Of a stretch of DNA of 64,000 nt, positions 54,629 to 62,538 are shown in pieces (position 1 is the stretch's first letter; each line of letters opens with the position of its first letter). Position numbers and translations under genes: made by a program. Source of the DNA: Agromyces sp. NDB4Y10 (GTDB lineage Bacteria > Actinomycetota > Actinomycetes > Actinomycetales > Microbacteriaceae); contig NZ_LQGY01000014.1 in assembly GCF_001620055.1 (NCBI RefSeq), positions 1 through 64,000 on the forward strand, read 5' to 3'. The notes under the pieces are model-generated. The model was not told where the DNA came from, did not search any database, and was given only the letters and a program-made list of their open reading frames with translations.

Positions 54629-55880
54629 GGAGTCGGCCTTCGAGGCCCTCATCGAGCCCGTGCAGTGGGGACGCAGCACGTACACGGTGATCCGGATCCC
54701 CGCGGTGCTCGCCGACGCCGCCCGCGAGGCGGGCACCCGCCGCGTCGAGGGCACCATCGACGGCGCCGACGTCAACCTCGCCATCACCAGGGCGCCCGTC
54801 GTCGACGGACCCTTCCTGTGGGCCGGTCGCTCGCTGCTGCGCCGCATCGGGGCCGACGCCGGCGCGGTGGTCGAGTGCCGCCTCCGTCCCGCGCACGAGG
54901 AGGACGTGCTGCTGCCGGAGGACGTCGCCGAACGCCTCGCCGACGCGGGCGTGCTCCAACGGTGGGAGGGGCTGCCGCCCGCGGACCGACGGCGGCGGCT
55001 GTACCCGGTCGAGTCGGCTGCCCGCCCCGAGACCCGCGCCCGGCGGATCGCGGCCCTCGTCGACGAGCTCGCCGGCCGCGGCCGATCAGGCGACCAGCAG
55101 GTACGCGCCCGAAGCGAACGTGAGCACGAGCACGATCCGCTCGAACCACGCGACCGGGATGCGGCGCGCGAGACGCCATCCGAGCAGCGCGCCCACGACG
55201 AGCGCGGGCACGAGCACCAGGTCGAGCACGAGCGATTCGGCGGTCATGAGCCCGAGCCCGATCGAGAACGGCACCTTGACGGCGTTGACGACGAGGAAGA
55301 ACCAGGCCGCCGTGCCGAGGACGGCCTGCACGGGCAGCCGCGAGGTGACGAAGTAGAGGGACATCACCGGACCTGCGGCGTTGGCGACCATGGTGGTCAG
55401 ACCGCCCAAGGGGCCGAAGACGTGGGCGAGCCCGGGCGGGACGGGTCGCAGCTCCCCGTCGCCGCGGCGGCGGCGCGCCATGAGCACGAGGCTGAGCGCC
55501 ACGAGCAGCAGGAGGATCGCGCCGATGATGCGGCGGACCGCGGTGTCGTCGGCGTGCCACAGCACGACCACGCCGAGGAGCACGCCCACGAGGACGGACG
55601 GGACGAGTCGGCGGAGGATCCGCCAGTCGGCGTGCGCGTGGTACATGCGCACGGCGATGAGGTCGCCGACGAGGAGCAGGCCGAGCACCGCGCCGGTCGA
55701 CGCCCGCGCCGGCAGCACGGTGGCGAACAGCGCCGTGGGCACCGGGCCGAATGCCGGGATGCCGCTCTTCGAGAGGCCGACGGCGCACGCGGCGATCGCG
55801 AGGAGCAGCCAGTCGAGCGCGGTGAAGTCGGGCACGGAGCCCACCTTCGCACGGCGGCAGGGTCAGCTGCCGTCGGATGA
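54618..55880 (+). CDS. DUF1905/YdeI-like protein without a normal stop codon
   Basis: The start overlaps the GH5 3' end by 11 nt (ATG 54618, GGTGGGG upstream). Residues 1-150 are the DUF1905 plus YdeI-type module: FEALIEPVQWGRSTYTVIRIP, VEGTIDGADVNLAIT, LWAGRSLLRRIGADAGA, then LADAGVLQRWEGLPPADRRRRL and RPETRARRIAALVDELAG. The family normally ends there, at about nucleotide 55080. Here the frame runs on with no stop to 55880, passing antisense through the whole TauE gene; the added residues (Glu/Arg/His/Asp rich) are clearly a shadow of that gene. Either the stop was lost or a base is missing near 55080. I trust the gene, not its C-terminus. Confidence 0.6.
   Translation: MPREESAFEALIEPVQWGRSTYTVIRIPAVLADAAREAGTRRVEGTIDGADVNLAITRAPVVDGPFLWAGRSLLRRIGADAGAVVECRLRPAHEEDVLLPEDVAERLADAGVLQRWEGLPPADRRRRLYPVESAARPETRARRIAALVDELAGRGRSGDQQVRARSEREHEHDPLEPRDRDAARETPSEQRAHDERGHEHQVEHERFGGHEPEPDRERHLDGVDDEEEPGRRAEDGLHGQPRGDEVEGHHRTCGVGDHGGQTAQGAEDVGEPGRDGSQLPVAAAAARHEHEAERHEQQEDRADDAADRGVVGVPQHDHAEEHAHEDGRDESAEDPPVGVRVVHAHGDEVADEEQAEHRAGRRPRRQHGGEQRRGHRAECRDAALREADGARGDREEQPVERGEVGHGAHLRTAAGSAAVG
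55086..55835 (-). CDS. TauE/SafE-family membrane permease
   Basis: 249 residues, eight hydrophobic segments in two similar halves. GLSKSGIPAFGPVPTALFA is the first-half motif with conserved Gly and Pro, and GPLGGLTTMVANAAGPVMSLYFVTSRL is its second-half counterpart, both typical of sulfite/organosulfonate exporters of this family. The GTG at 55835 has GAAGG at correct distance; GTG 55844 is possible. The gene is overlapped on the other strand by the run-on DUF1905 frame. Confidence 0.88.
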   Translation of the reverse strand: MPDFTALDWLLLAIAACAVGLSKSGIPAFGPVPTALFATVLPARASTGAVLGLLLVGDLIAVRMYHAHADWRILRRLVPSVLVGVLLGVVVLWHADDTAVRRIIGAILLLLVALSLVLMARRRRGDGELRPVPPGLAHVFGPLGGLTTMVANAAGPVMSLYFVTSRLPVQAVLGTAAWFFLVVNAVKVPFSIGLGLMTAESLVLDLVLVPALVVGALLGWRLARRIPVAWFERIVLVLTFASGAYLLVA

Positions 55881-56558
55881 CGCGGCAGGGCCGCCCGCGG
55901 CCCGCGCCGCCTCGGCCGCTCGCACCGCCCACTTCGGGGTCTCGCCGAAGCGGAACGGCGGCGCGAGCCGTCCCGCCGCGCTGTCGTCGATGAGCTGGGC
56001 GAGGCGGCGTTCGCGGGTCGCCTCCTGCTTGGCGGTCAGCACCCAGTGCACGGCCTGGCGCCGGTACGTCGGGGTCGCCGCGTCCCAGAAGGCGGATGCC
56101 GCGGCATCCGCTTCGAGCCGTGAGGCGTACTCGGGCGGGAGGGCCTGCTCGGGGTTCTCGTGGGAGTAGACGGCGGACCGGTCGTCGCGGCGACGCTCGA
56201 ACGCGGCGATGCCGGCCGGTCGCATGCGGCCCTCGGCCGTCAGCTGCTCGACGAGCGCGATGTTCACAGCCGACCAGATGCTCGCCGACTTGCGCGGGGT
56301 CCAGCGCTGGCGGCGGGCGTCGTCGTCGATGCGCTGGGAGACGGAGTCGATCCACCCGAAGCACAGCGCCTCGGGCACCGCCTGCTCCCAGGTCAGGCCG
56401 CGGTCGGGCACGTGCTTCTTGTAGAGCCCCATCCAGAGCTCGGTCTCGGTCTCGTGGTTCGCCTCGAGCCAGGCGCGGAATTCCTCCGGCCCGGAGAAGA
56501 ACAGCGCCGGGCGCTCGGGCGTGCCGCCCGGCGTGCCGATCGTCGCGTTCCCGCCCAT
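55863..56558 (-). CDS. YdeI/OmpD-associated family protein
   Basis: 231 residues. It reads PALFFSGPEEFRAWLEANHE, ELWMGLYKKHVPDRGLTWEQAVPEALCFGWIDS, RWTPRKSASIWSAVNIALVEQL and KQEATRERRLAQLIDDSAAG, the YdeI bacteriocin-protection pattern. Cytosolic; the molecular role is unclear. ATG 56558. It ends 19 bp before the TauE gene begins on the same strand, so both may share a transcript. The DUF1905 protein next to it is a distant relative with the same C-terminal helices. Confidence 0.88.
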   Translation of the reverse strand: MGGNATIGTPGGTPERPALFFSGPEEFRAWLEANHETETELWMGLYKKHVPDRGLTWEQAVPEALCFGWIDSVSQRIDDDARRQRWTPRKSASIWSAVNIALVEQLTAEGRMRPAGIAAFERRRDDRSAVYSHENPEQALPPEYASRLEADAAASAFWDAATPTYRRQAVHWVLTAKQEATRERRLAQLIDDSAAGRLAPPFRFGETPKWAVRAAEAARAAGGPAASSDGS

Positions 56559-56596
56559 GCGGCGAGTCTGCCACCCGCCACCGACGGGCGTCGGGG

Positions 56597-56779
56597 TCAG
56601 GGCAGCTCGAGCGCCGTTCCGCCGAGCGCGACCGCGGCGAAGCTCAGGATGGCGCCGGTGCCGATGACGACGAGGGCGATGCCGAGCATGAGCGCGGCGC
56701 CGAAGAGGGAGACCTTCGACTCGTGGCCCCGCGGCTGCTGGTCCTGCCGTTCGGGGGAGCTCGGGCGGTACAGCGTCAT
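56597..56779 (-). CDS. 60-residue single-pass membrane protein
   Basis: A hydrophilic N-terminus of about 23 residues (Arg, Gln, Pro rich) is followed by one long hydrophobic stretch, LFGAALMLGIALVVIGTGAI and on, to about residue 52. ATG 56779 has GAAGGA 8 nt upstream, a good site, which supports a real gene. I do not know the family; small membrane proteins of this build are common next to stress genes. Its start is 165 bp from the divergent monooxygenase gene. Confidence 0.65.
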   Translation of the reverse strand: MTLYRPSSPERQDQQPRGHESKVSLFGAALMLGIALVVIGTGAILSFAAVALGGTALELP

Positions 56780-56886
56780 CGCGTGGTCCTTCGGTCGAGA
56801 GGCGGCTGGGCTGGACTTCCGATTCTCGCAGGTTGCCGCGGTCGCGACATCCGTTTACCATCGACTGAGCGATATGTGAATGGCGC

Positions 56887-56901
56887 GTTCGATTATCGAA
56901 C
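56887..56901. promoter_or_regulatory. palindrome upstream of the FAD monooxygenase (IclR-type operator candidate)
   Basis: Perfect 15-bp palindrome GTTCGATTATCGAAC, 44 bp before the monooxygenase GTG. A related pair of elements precedes the iclR gene (62107-62133: GTCGAAC-N5-GTTCGAC, and GTTCGACTTTAGAAC). Sharing of this word between the two control regions suggests that the IclR protein regulates both. Confidence 0.55.
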
Positions 56902-56944
56902 ACCCCGCGAAGCGCAGCGACCACAACGATGTGAAGGAGCACCC

Positions 56945-58858
56945 GTGCAGTTCCACCACCACGGATACGTCTCGGGCGACCCCCGGGTGAAGCCCGCCGC
57001 GGGAGTCGGCCTCGACCGCCCCGCCGAGCTGCCCGACGAGGTCGACGTGCTCATCGTCGGCTCCGGCCCGGCGGGCATGATCGCCGCCGCGCAGCTCGCG
57101 CAGTTCCCGAACGTCGTGACCCGCATGGTCGAGCGCCGTCCCGGGCGACTCGCGATCGGGCAGGCCGACGGCATCCAGGCGCGCAGCGTCGAGACCTTCC
57201 AGGCCTTCGGGTTCGCCGAGCGCATCATCGCCGAGGCCTACCGGATCACCGAGATGTGCTTCTGGAAGCCCGACCCCGCCGACCCGTCGAAGATCGTCCG
57301 CACCGCGCGTCCGGCCGACGACCCCACGGGCATCAGCGAGTTCCCGCACCTCATCGTCAACCAGGCCCGCGTGCTCGACTACTTCGCCGAAGTCGCCGCG
57401 AACGGTCCCACCCGATCGGTGCCCGACTACGGCTACGAGTTCGTCGGGCTCGAGATCGCCGACGAGTCCGAGGGCGCCGAGTACCCGGTGGCGGTCACCC
57501 TCGCGCACACCTCGGGCGAGCGGGAGGGGCAGCAGCGCGTCGTCCGGGCCAAGTACGTGCTCGGTGCGGACGGCGCCCACAGCCGAGTCCGCGCCGCGAT
57601 CGGCTGCACCATGAAGGGCGACAGGGCCAACCACGCCTGGGGCGTCATGGACGCCCTCGCGGTGACCGACTTCCCCGACATCCGCACCAAGTGCTCGATC
57701 CAGTCCGAGGCGGGCAACATCCTGCTCATCCCGCGCGAGGGCGGGCACCTGTTCCGCATGTACGTCGATCTCGGCGAGGTCGCGCCCGACGACGCCGGCA
57801 GGGTGCGCCAGACCACGCTCGACCAGGTCATCGCCAAGGCCAACGCGATCCTGCACCCGTACACGCTCGACGTGAAGAACGTGGCGTGGCACAGCGTCTA
57901 CGAGGTGGGCCACCGGCTCACCGACCGGTTCGACGACGTGCCGACGGATGCCGCGGGCACCCGCACCCCGCGCGTGTTCATCGCCGGCGACGCCTGCCAC
58001 ACGCACAGCGCGAAGGCCGGCCAGGGCATGAACGTGTCCATGCAGGACGGCTGGAACCTCGCGTGGAAGCTCGGCCACGTGCTCGAGGGCCGCAGCCCCG
58101 AGAGCCTGCTCGCGACGTACTCGGCCGAGCGCCAGGTCGTCGCGCAGAACCTCATCGACTTCGACAAGCAGTGGTCGACGATGATGGCGAAGAAGCCCGA
58201 GGAGTTCGCGAGTCCCTCCGAGCTCGAGGACTTCTACGTGCAGACCCACGAGTTCCCCGCGGGCTTCATGACCCAGTACACGCCGTCGCTCATCGTCGGC
58301 GAGGCCGCCCACCAGGACCTCGCGACCGGGTTCCCCGTGGGCAAGCGGTTCAAGTCGGCGCCCGTGACGCGCGTGTGCGACGGCAACCCCGTCCACCTCG
58401 GCCACCACGCCACGGCCGACGGGCGCTGGCGCATCTACGTCTTCGCCGACGCCGCCCCCGTCGGCGGCGGGTCGGCGGCCGCGGAGCTCGCGGACTGGCT
58501 CGCCGCCTCGCCCGAGTCGCCCCTCGCCGCGACGCCCGAGGGCCTCGACCGCGACGCGTGGTTCGACGTGAAGCTCGTCACCCAGCAGCCGCACACCGAG
58601 GTCGACCTCGGCAGCGTGCCGTCGGTGTTCCTGCCGCACGTCGGCCCGTTCGGCCTCGTCGACTACGAGAAGGTGTACGCGGCCGACCCCGCCGACGACA
58701 TCTTCGAGGTGCGCGGCATCGACCGCGCCGGGGCGATCGTCGTGGTGCGACCCGACCAGTACGTGTCGCACGTGCTTCCGCTCACCGCGACAGCCGAGCT
58801 GGCGGCGTTCTTCGCGCCGATCCTCCGGTCGGGCGAGCGCCAGCCCGCGACCGCCTGA
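56945..58858 (+). CDS. FAD-dependent aromatic monooxygenase (phenol 2-/3-hydroxybenzoate 4-monooxygenase type)
   Basis: 637 residues. FAD motif VDVLIVGSGPAGMIAAAQLAQ at about 34-54, the DG motif YVLGADGAHSRVRAAIG, and the GD motif PRVFIAGDACHTHSAKAGQGMN are intact. The C-terminal thioredoxin-like domain of phenol hydroxylases (about 460-637) is also present, ending with ASxVLPLTA-like residues. The length and the opening sequence fit 3-hydroxybenzoate 4-monooxygenase (about 640 residues). It would hydroxylate a simple aromatic acid with NADPH and oxygen. GTG 56945 has GAAGGAG upstream. No ring-cleavage gene is in the window. Confidence 0.88.
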   Translation: MQFHHHGYVSGDPRVKPAAGVGLDRPAELPDEVDVLIVGSGPAGMIAAAQLAQFPNVVTRMVERRPGRLAIGQADGIQARSVETFQAFGFAERIIAEAYRITEMCFWKPDPADPSKIVRTARPADDPTGISEFPHLIVNQARVLDYFAEVAANGPTRSVPDYGYEFVGLEIADESEGAEYPVAVTLAHTSGEREGQQRVVRAKYVLGADGAHSRVRAAIGCTMKGDRANHAWGVMDALAVTDFPDIRTKCSIQSEAGNILLIPREGGHLFRMYVDLGEVAPDDAGRVRQTTLDQVIAKANAILHPYTLDVKNVAWHSVYEVGHRLTDRFDDVPTDAAGTRTPRVFIAGDACHTHSAKAGQGMNVSMQDGWNLAWKLGHVLEGRSPESLLATYSAERQVVAQNLIDFDKQWSTMMAKKPEEFASPSELEDFYVQTHEFPAGFMTQYTPSLIVGEAAHQDLATGFPVGKRFKSAPVTRVCDGNPVHLGHHATADGRWRIYVFADAAPVGGGSAAAELADWLAASPESPLAATPEGLDRDAWFDVKLVTQQPHTEVDLGSVPSVFLPHVGPFGLVDYEKVYAADPADDIFEVRGIDRAGAIVVVRPDQYVSHVLPLTATAELAAFFAPILRSGERQPATA

Positions 58859-58864
58859 CGGTCG

Positions 58865-61255
58865 TCATCGGCCGAACGCCTCGCCGAAGGGTCGCGGTGC
58901 GCGGCCCTTCGGCTGCGTGGGTCGCGGGCCCGGGTCCGGCAGGGGCGGGGTCGCGCGGGTCGTCGGCCGGTGCGACTCGAGCTCGACCGCCTCGTCGAAG
59001 TGGCGCACCGTCACGGGCTCGCCCTCGACGAGGGTGTAGGTCGTGGCATCCGTCGACGCGTCGACGCGGAGGACCCGGCCGCAGAACCGGATGCCGAACG
59101 CCAGGCGCGTGAGCTGCGGCGGCAGCCGCGGAGCGAACCGCACCTCGGTCTCGCTGTCGCGGAACCCGCCGAAGCCCGCGACGAGCGCCGTCCAGATGCC
59201 GGCGAGCGAGGCGAGGTGCACGCCGTCCTCGGTATCGCCCTGCACGTCGTCGAGGTCGAGCGTCGCGGCCTCCGCGAGGTAGTCGGCCGCGAGTTCGAGC
59301 TGCCCGACCTGCGCGGCGATGACCGCCTGGATGCAGGCCGACAGCGACGAGTCGCGCACCGTGATGGCCTCGGAGTAGCGGAAGGCCCGCTCGGTCTCCT
59401 CGGGCGTGAAGGCGTCGTACGCGAAGTACAGCGCGAGCACGAGGTCGGCCTGCTTGACGACCTGGCTCCGGTAGAGCGAGAAGTACGGGTAGTGGTCGTG
59501 CAGCGGGTAGTGCTCGGCCGGGGTGCCCTCGAAATCCCAGCGGGCGTACTCGGTGAACCCCGCCGCCTGCTGGTGCACGCCTCGGCGCTCGTCGTACGGC
59601 ACGACGATCCGGGCCGCGGCGTCGCGCCATCCGTCGACCTCGTCGGCGCCGGCGCCCAGCCGCTCGGCGACGTCCGGCACGCTCCGAGCAGCGGATGCCG
59701 CGGCGCGCAGGTTCTGCGCGGCCATGAGGTTCGTGTACGCGTTGTCGTCGACCATCGCGCTGTACTCGTCGGGCCCCGTCACGCCGTCGAAGTGCACGCC
59801 GCCGTCCTCGTCACGACGGGCGAGGGACATCCAGACCCGTGCCGTCTCGATGAGGAGTTCCGCGCCGCACTCGCGCAGGAACGCCTCGTCCCGCGTGCCC
59901 CGGTGGAAGTGGATGACCGCGGCGGCGATCGCCGCCTGCAGGTGCCACCCGATCGTGCTCGCGGGCCAGTAGCCCGAGCTCTCCGTACCGTCCAGCGTGC
60001 GCCAGGGGAACGCCGCACCGGCCAGGTGCAGCTCCCGGGCGCGTTCGCGCGCGAGGTCGAGCGTCGCATGCCGCCATCGCAGCGCCTCGCGGGCCGACTC
60101 GGGAAGGGTCGAGGTGAGCACCGGCAGCACGAACCCCTCGAAGTCCCAGAACGTGTGGCCCTGGTAGCCCGCGCCCGTGAGCCCCTTGCCCGGCACCGAC
60201 CGCCCGTCGAGGCGGACCGCGGACTGGAACACCTGGAACAGCGCGAACCGCACCGCCTGCTGGAGCCGGGGCTCGCCCTCGACGACCACGTCGGCGGCGT
60301 GCCAGAACCGATCGAGGCGGCGGCGCTGCGCGTCGGCGAGGGCGTCCCAGCCCTCGCGGAGCGCTTCGGCCACCTCGGAGTCGGCCCGGTCGCGCAGCCC
60401 GCCGGCCGTGGCATCGTCCGCCCACTCGTAGGCCACGGCCTTCACCAGCTGCAGCCGTTCGCCCGGCCCGAGCCGGACGCCGACGGTCGTGCGGGCGAGG
60501 TCCGGCGACGTCTCGGTGTCGACGCGCGCCCCGCCGGGCGCGTCGACGAGGTGGTCCATGGCCGCAGCGACGCGCAGGCGGCGTCGGCGCAGCCGATGGA
60601 CGAGCGTGGCGGCCGTGCCGAGGACGTGGTCGCCGACGGGTGCGAGCGGTCGCTCGAGCATCCGCTGGATGCGCTCGTCCGGGTGGGTGCCGTCGGGCAC
60701 CGGCACGTTCGCCATGAGCTCCGACTGCACGGTCACCTCCACCGCGGCGTCCGCGGCCTCGACCGAGTACCGGACGGCCACGACCGACGGGCGATCGTAG
60801 GAGACCAGGCGCGTCGACGTCACGCGCACCCGTGACCCCGACGGCGAGACCCAGTCGACCTCGCGGTGCAACGTGCCCGCGCGGAAGTCGAGCCGCTGCT
60901 CGTGGCGTTCCAGCACGCCGGTCCGGACGTCGAACGGCTCGCCGTCGACGAGGAGCCGGATCAGCTGTCCGTCGGGCACGTTGACGATGCTCTGCCCTTC
61001 GGAGGGGTACCCGTAGGCGGGCTCGGAGTACGGCATCGGATGCGTCTCGAAGACGCCGTTCGCGTAGCATCCGGCGATGCCCACCGGCTCGCCCTCGTCG
61101 AGGACGCCGCGCCAGCCGATGCAGCCGTTCGACAGGGCGAACACGGACTCCCGGTGGGGCAGTCGGTCGGCGTCCACGCCCTGGAGGCCGAGGCCCCACG
61201 GGTCGTCGTCGAAGCGCAGGGGGCGGCGGTCGGGATCGTGTCGGTCGTCGCTCAC
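58865..61255 (-). CDS. GH65 glycoside phosphorylase/hydrolase
   Basis: 796 residues. The N-terminal beta-sandwich (about 1-310: NGCIGWRGVLDEG, GCYANGVFETHP) is followed by the (alpha/alpha)6 barrel. YQGHTFWDFEGFVLPVL is the conserved substrate strip (about 364-380), GVTGPDEYSAMVDDNAYTN has catalytic acid Glu497, and HYPYFSLYRSQVVKQADLVLALYF is the phosphate-binding region. These mark maltose, trehalose, kojibiose or nigerose phosphorylases. There is no beta-phosphoglucomutase domain fused, unlike many actinobacterial relatives. The last 35 residues are Pro/Arg rich. ATG 61255. Confidence 0.92.
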   Translation of the reverse strand: MSDDRHDPDRRPLRFDDDPWGLGLQGVDADRLPHRESVFALSNGCIGWRGVLDEGEPVGIAGCYANGVFETHPMPYSEPAYGYPSEGQSIVNVPDGQLIRLLVDGEPFDVRTGVLERHEQRLDFRAGTLHREVDWVSPSGSRVRVTSTRLVSYDRPSVVAVRYSVEAADAAVEVTVQSELMANVPVPDGTHPDERIQRMLERPLAPVGDHVLGTAATLVHRLRRRRLRVAAAMDHLVDAPGGARVDTETSPDLARTTVGVRLGPGERLQLVKAVAYEWADDATAGGLRDRADSEVAEALREGWDALADAQRRRLDRFWHAADVVVEGEPRLQQAVRFALFQVFQSAVRLDGRSVPGKGLTGAGYQGHTFWDFEGFVLPVLTSTLPESAREALRWRHATLDLARERARELHLAGAAFPWRTLDGTESSGYWPASTIGWHLQAAIAAAVIHFHRGTRDEAFLRECGAELLIETARVWMSLARRDEDGGVHFDGVTGPDEYSAMVDDNAYTNLMAAQNLRAAASAARSVPDVAERLGAGADEVDGWRDAAARIVVPYDERRGVHQQAAGFTEYARWDFEGTPAEHYPLHDHYPYFSLYRSQVVKQADLVLALYFAYDAFTPEETERAFRYSEAITVRDSSLSACIQAVIAAQVGQLELAADYLAEAATLDLDDVQGDTEDGVHLASLAGIWTALVAGFGGFRDSETEVRFAPRLPPQLTRLAFGIRFCGRVLRVDASTDATTYTLVEGEPVTVRHFDEAVELESHRPTTRATPPLPDPGPRPTQPKGRAPRPFGEAFGR

Positions 61256-61337
61256 GGCGACAACCTAGTCGCGATGCCGCGCCCCGGCCCGGCGGCGCGT
61301 CGGATCCCCAGCGCTCGCACGGTTCCACCGGCCGCCG

Positions 61338-62057
61338 TCAGCCGCCGAGCGCCTCGCGGATGGACGTCGACGCGGCCGTCAGCCGCTCGGCGATCTCGGC
61401 ATCCGGGTGGGGACTGGAGACGTAGACGACCGCGATGGCGGCCGGCTGCCCGTTCGGGAGCCGGAGCGGGACGGCGGTCGAGCGCACGCCGGGGATCACC
61501 TCGTCATGGCTGATCGCCCAGCCGCGTCGGCGGACCTCGTCGAGCTCCGCCCGCCGTGCGGCATCCGTCGGCTCGGGCACCTCGCCCGGAGGCAGCTGGG
61601 CGAGGATCGCCTTGCCGGGCGCGCCGATGCCCATCGGATGCCGCGTGCCCGGCCGCTGGGCGACCGACGCGACCGCGTGCCGGGGCTCGACGCTCGTGAG
61701 GGTCACGATCTCGTCGGCGTCGAGGACGGCGAGGAAGCAGGTCATCGCCAGTTCGTTCGCGGCGCTCGTGAGCTCGGGCAGGGCCTCCGCCTGCAGGTCG
61801 TGGGCGACGCCCGCGGCGAGCGCCGCGAGTCGCGCGCCGAGCGCGATGCGCCCGCGCGGGTCACGCACCGTCAGGCGGTGGTGCTCGAGGGTGCGCAGGA
61901 GCCGGTACGCGACGGATCGGTGGACGCCGAGGCGCTGGGCGAGTTCATCGATCGAGAGCGGCTCGCGTGCGTCGGCGAGGATCTCGAGGATGCGGATGCC
62001 GCGCGAGAGCGTCTGCGAGTGCGGGGCGGCGGTGCTGCCCTCGTCGGCGGCGGGCAT
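61338..62057 (-). CDS. IclR-family transcriptional regulator
   Basis: 239 residues. The winged HTH (about 15-75) reads LSRGIRILEILADAREPLSIDELAQRLGVHRSVAYRLLRTLE-type and carries the typical IclR turn; the effector domain follows with RHAVASVAQRPGTRHPMGIGAPGKAILA and RRRGWAISHDEVIPGVRSTAVPL. ATG 62057. It likely binds the GTTCGA/TCGAAC elements upstream of itself and upstream of the FAD monooxygenase, with an aromatic acid as effector. Confidence 0.93.
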   Translation of the reverse strand: MPAADEGSTAAPHSQTLSRGIRILEILADAREPLSIDELAQRLGVHRSVAYRLLRTLEHHRLTVRDPRGRIALGARLAALAAGVAHDLQAEALPELTSAANELAMTCFLAVLDADEIVTLTSVEPRHAVASVAQRPGTRHPMGIGAPGKAILAQLPPGEVPEPTDAARRAELDEVRRRGWAISHDEVIPGVRSTAVPLRLPNGQPAAIAVVYVSSPHPDAEIAERLTAASTSIREALGG

Positions 62058-62106
62058 CGGATCTCCTCGGATCGGGGGAGTGGACCGCGTTCGACGGCGC
62101 TCGGCA

Positions 62107-62133
62107 GTCGAACGTTGCGTTCGACTTTAGAAC
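62107..62133. promoter_or_regulatory. inverted repeats upstream of iclR
   Basis: A perfect repeat GTCGAAC-N5-GTTCGAC (62107-62125) overlaps a second dyad GTTCGACTTTAGAAC (62119-62133). They lie 50-76 bp upstream of the iclR start and match the palindrome before the FAD monooxygenase. The remainder of the 481-bp gap 62058-62538 shows no gene; it should hold the promoter of the carboxypeptidase gene. Confidence 0.55.
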
Positions 62134-62538
62134 ATCGAGACGTGGGACGTTCGGCACGCCGGGCACCGGACGGACCCCGCGGGGCGGCTCGAACCGCCCC
62201 GCATGCGCCGGGCGGCATGCGGCGTCGCTGCGCGGAGTCACCGCCCGGCGGCGGAGGGCGGCCTCCGGAAACGCTTCCACGATCCGCGGAGCCAAGTGTC
62301 CATGCCGCACGCGGCCGCACGGCGTCGACCGCGCGTCCTGCGACGAGAATGTGCGCCGCGTGCACGTTTCGCGCTGATTTCGCGATTCGAACCCACTGTT
62401 GACGCACGAAGCGCGCGTGGGCTAGACAGAAGCCACGGTGCCCGGGTATCGCTTTCCGCGGCTGCGGGAGGCGCCTGCCGTCCGAACCGAATGCACCACC
62501 GCAATTGATGAAGCACCACCCACGAAAGGGAACGCTTG

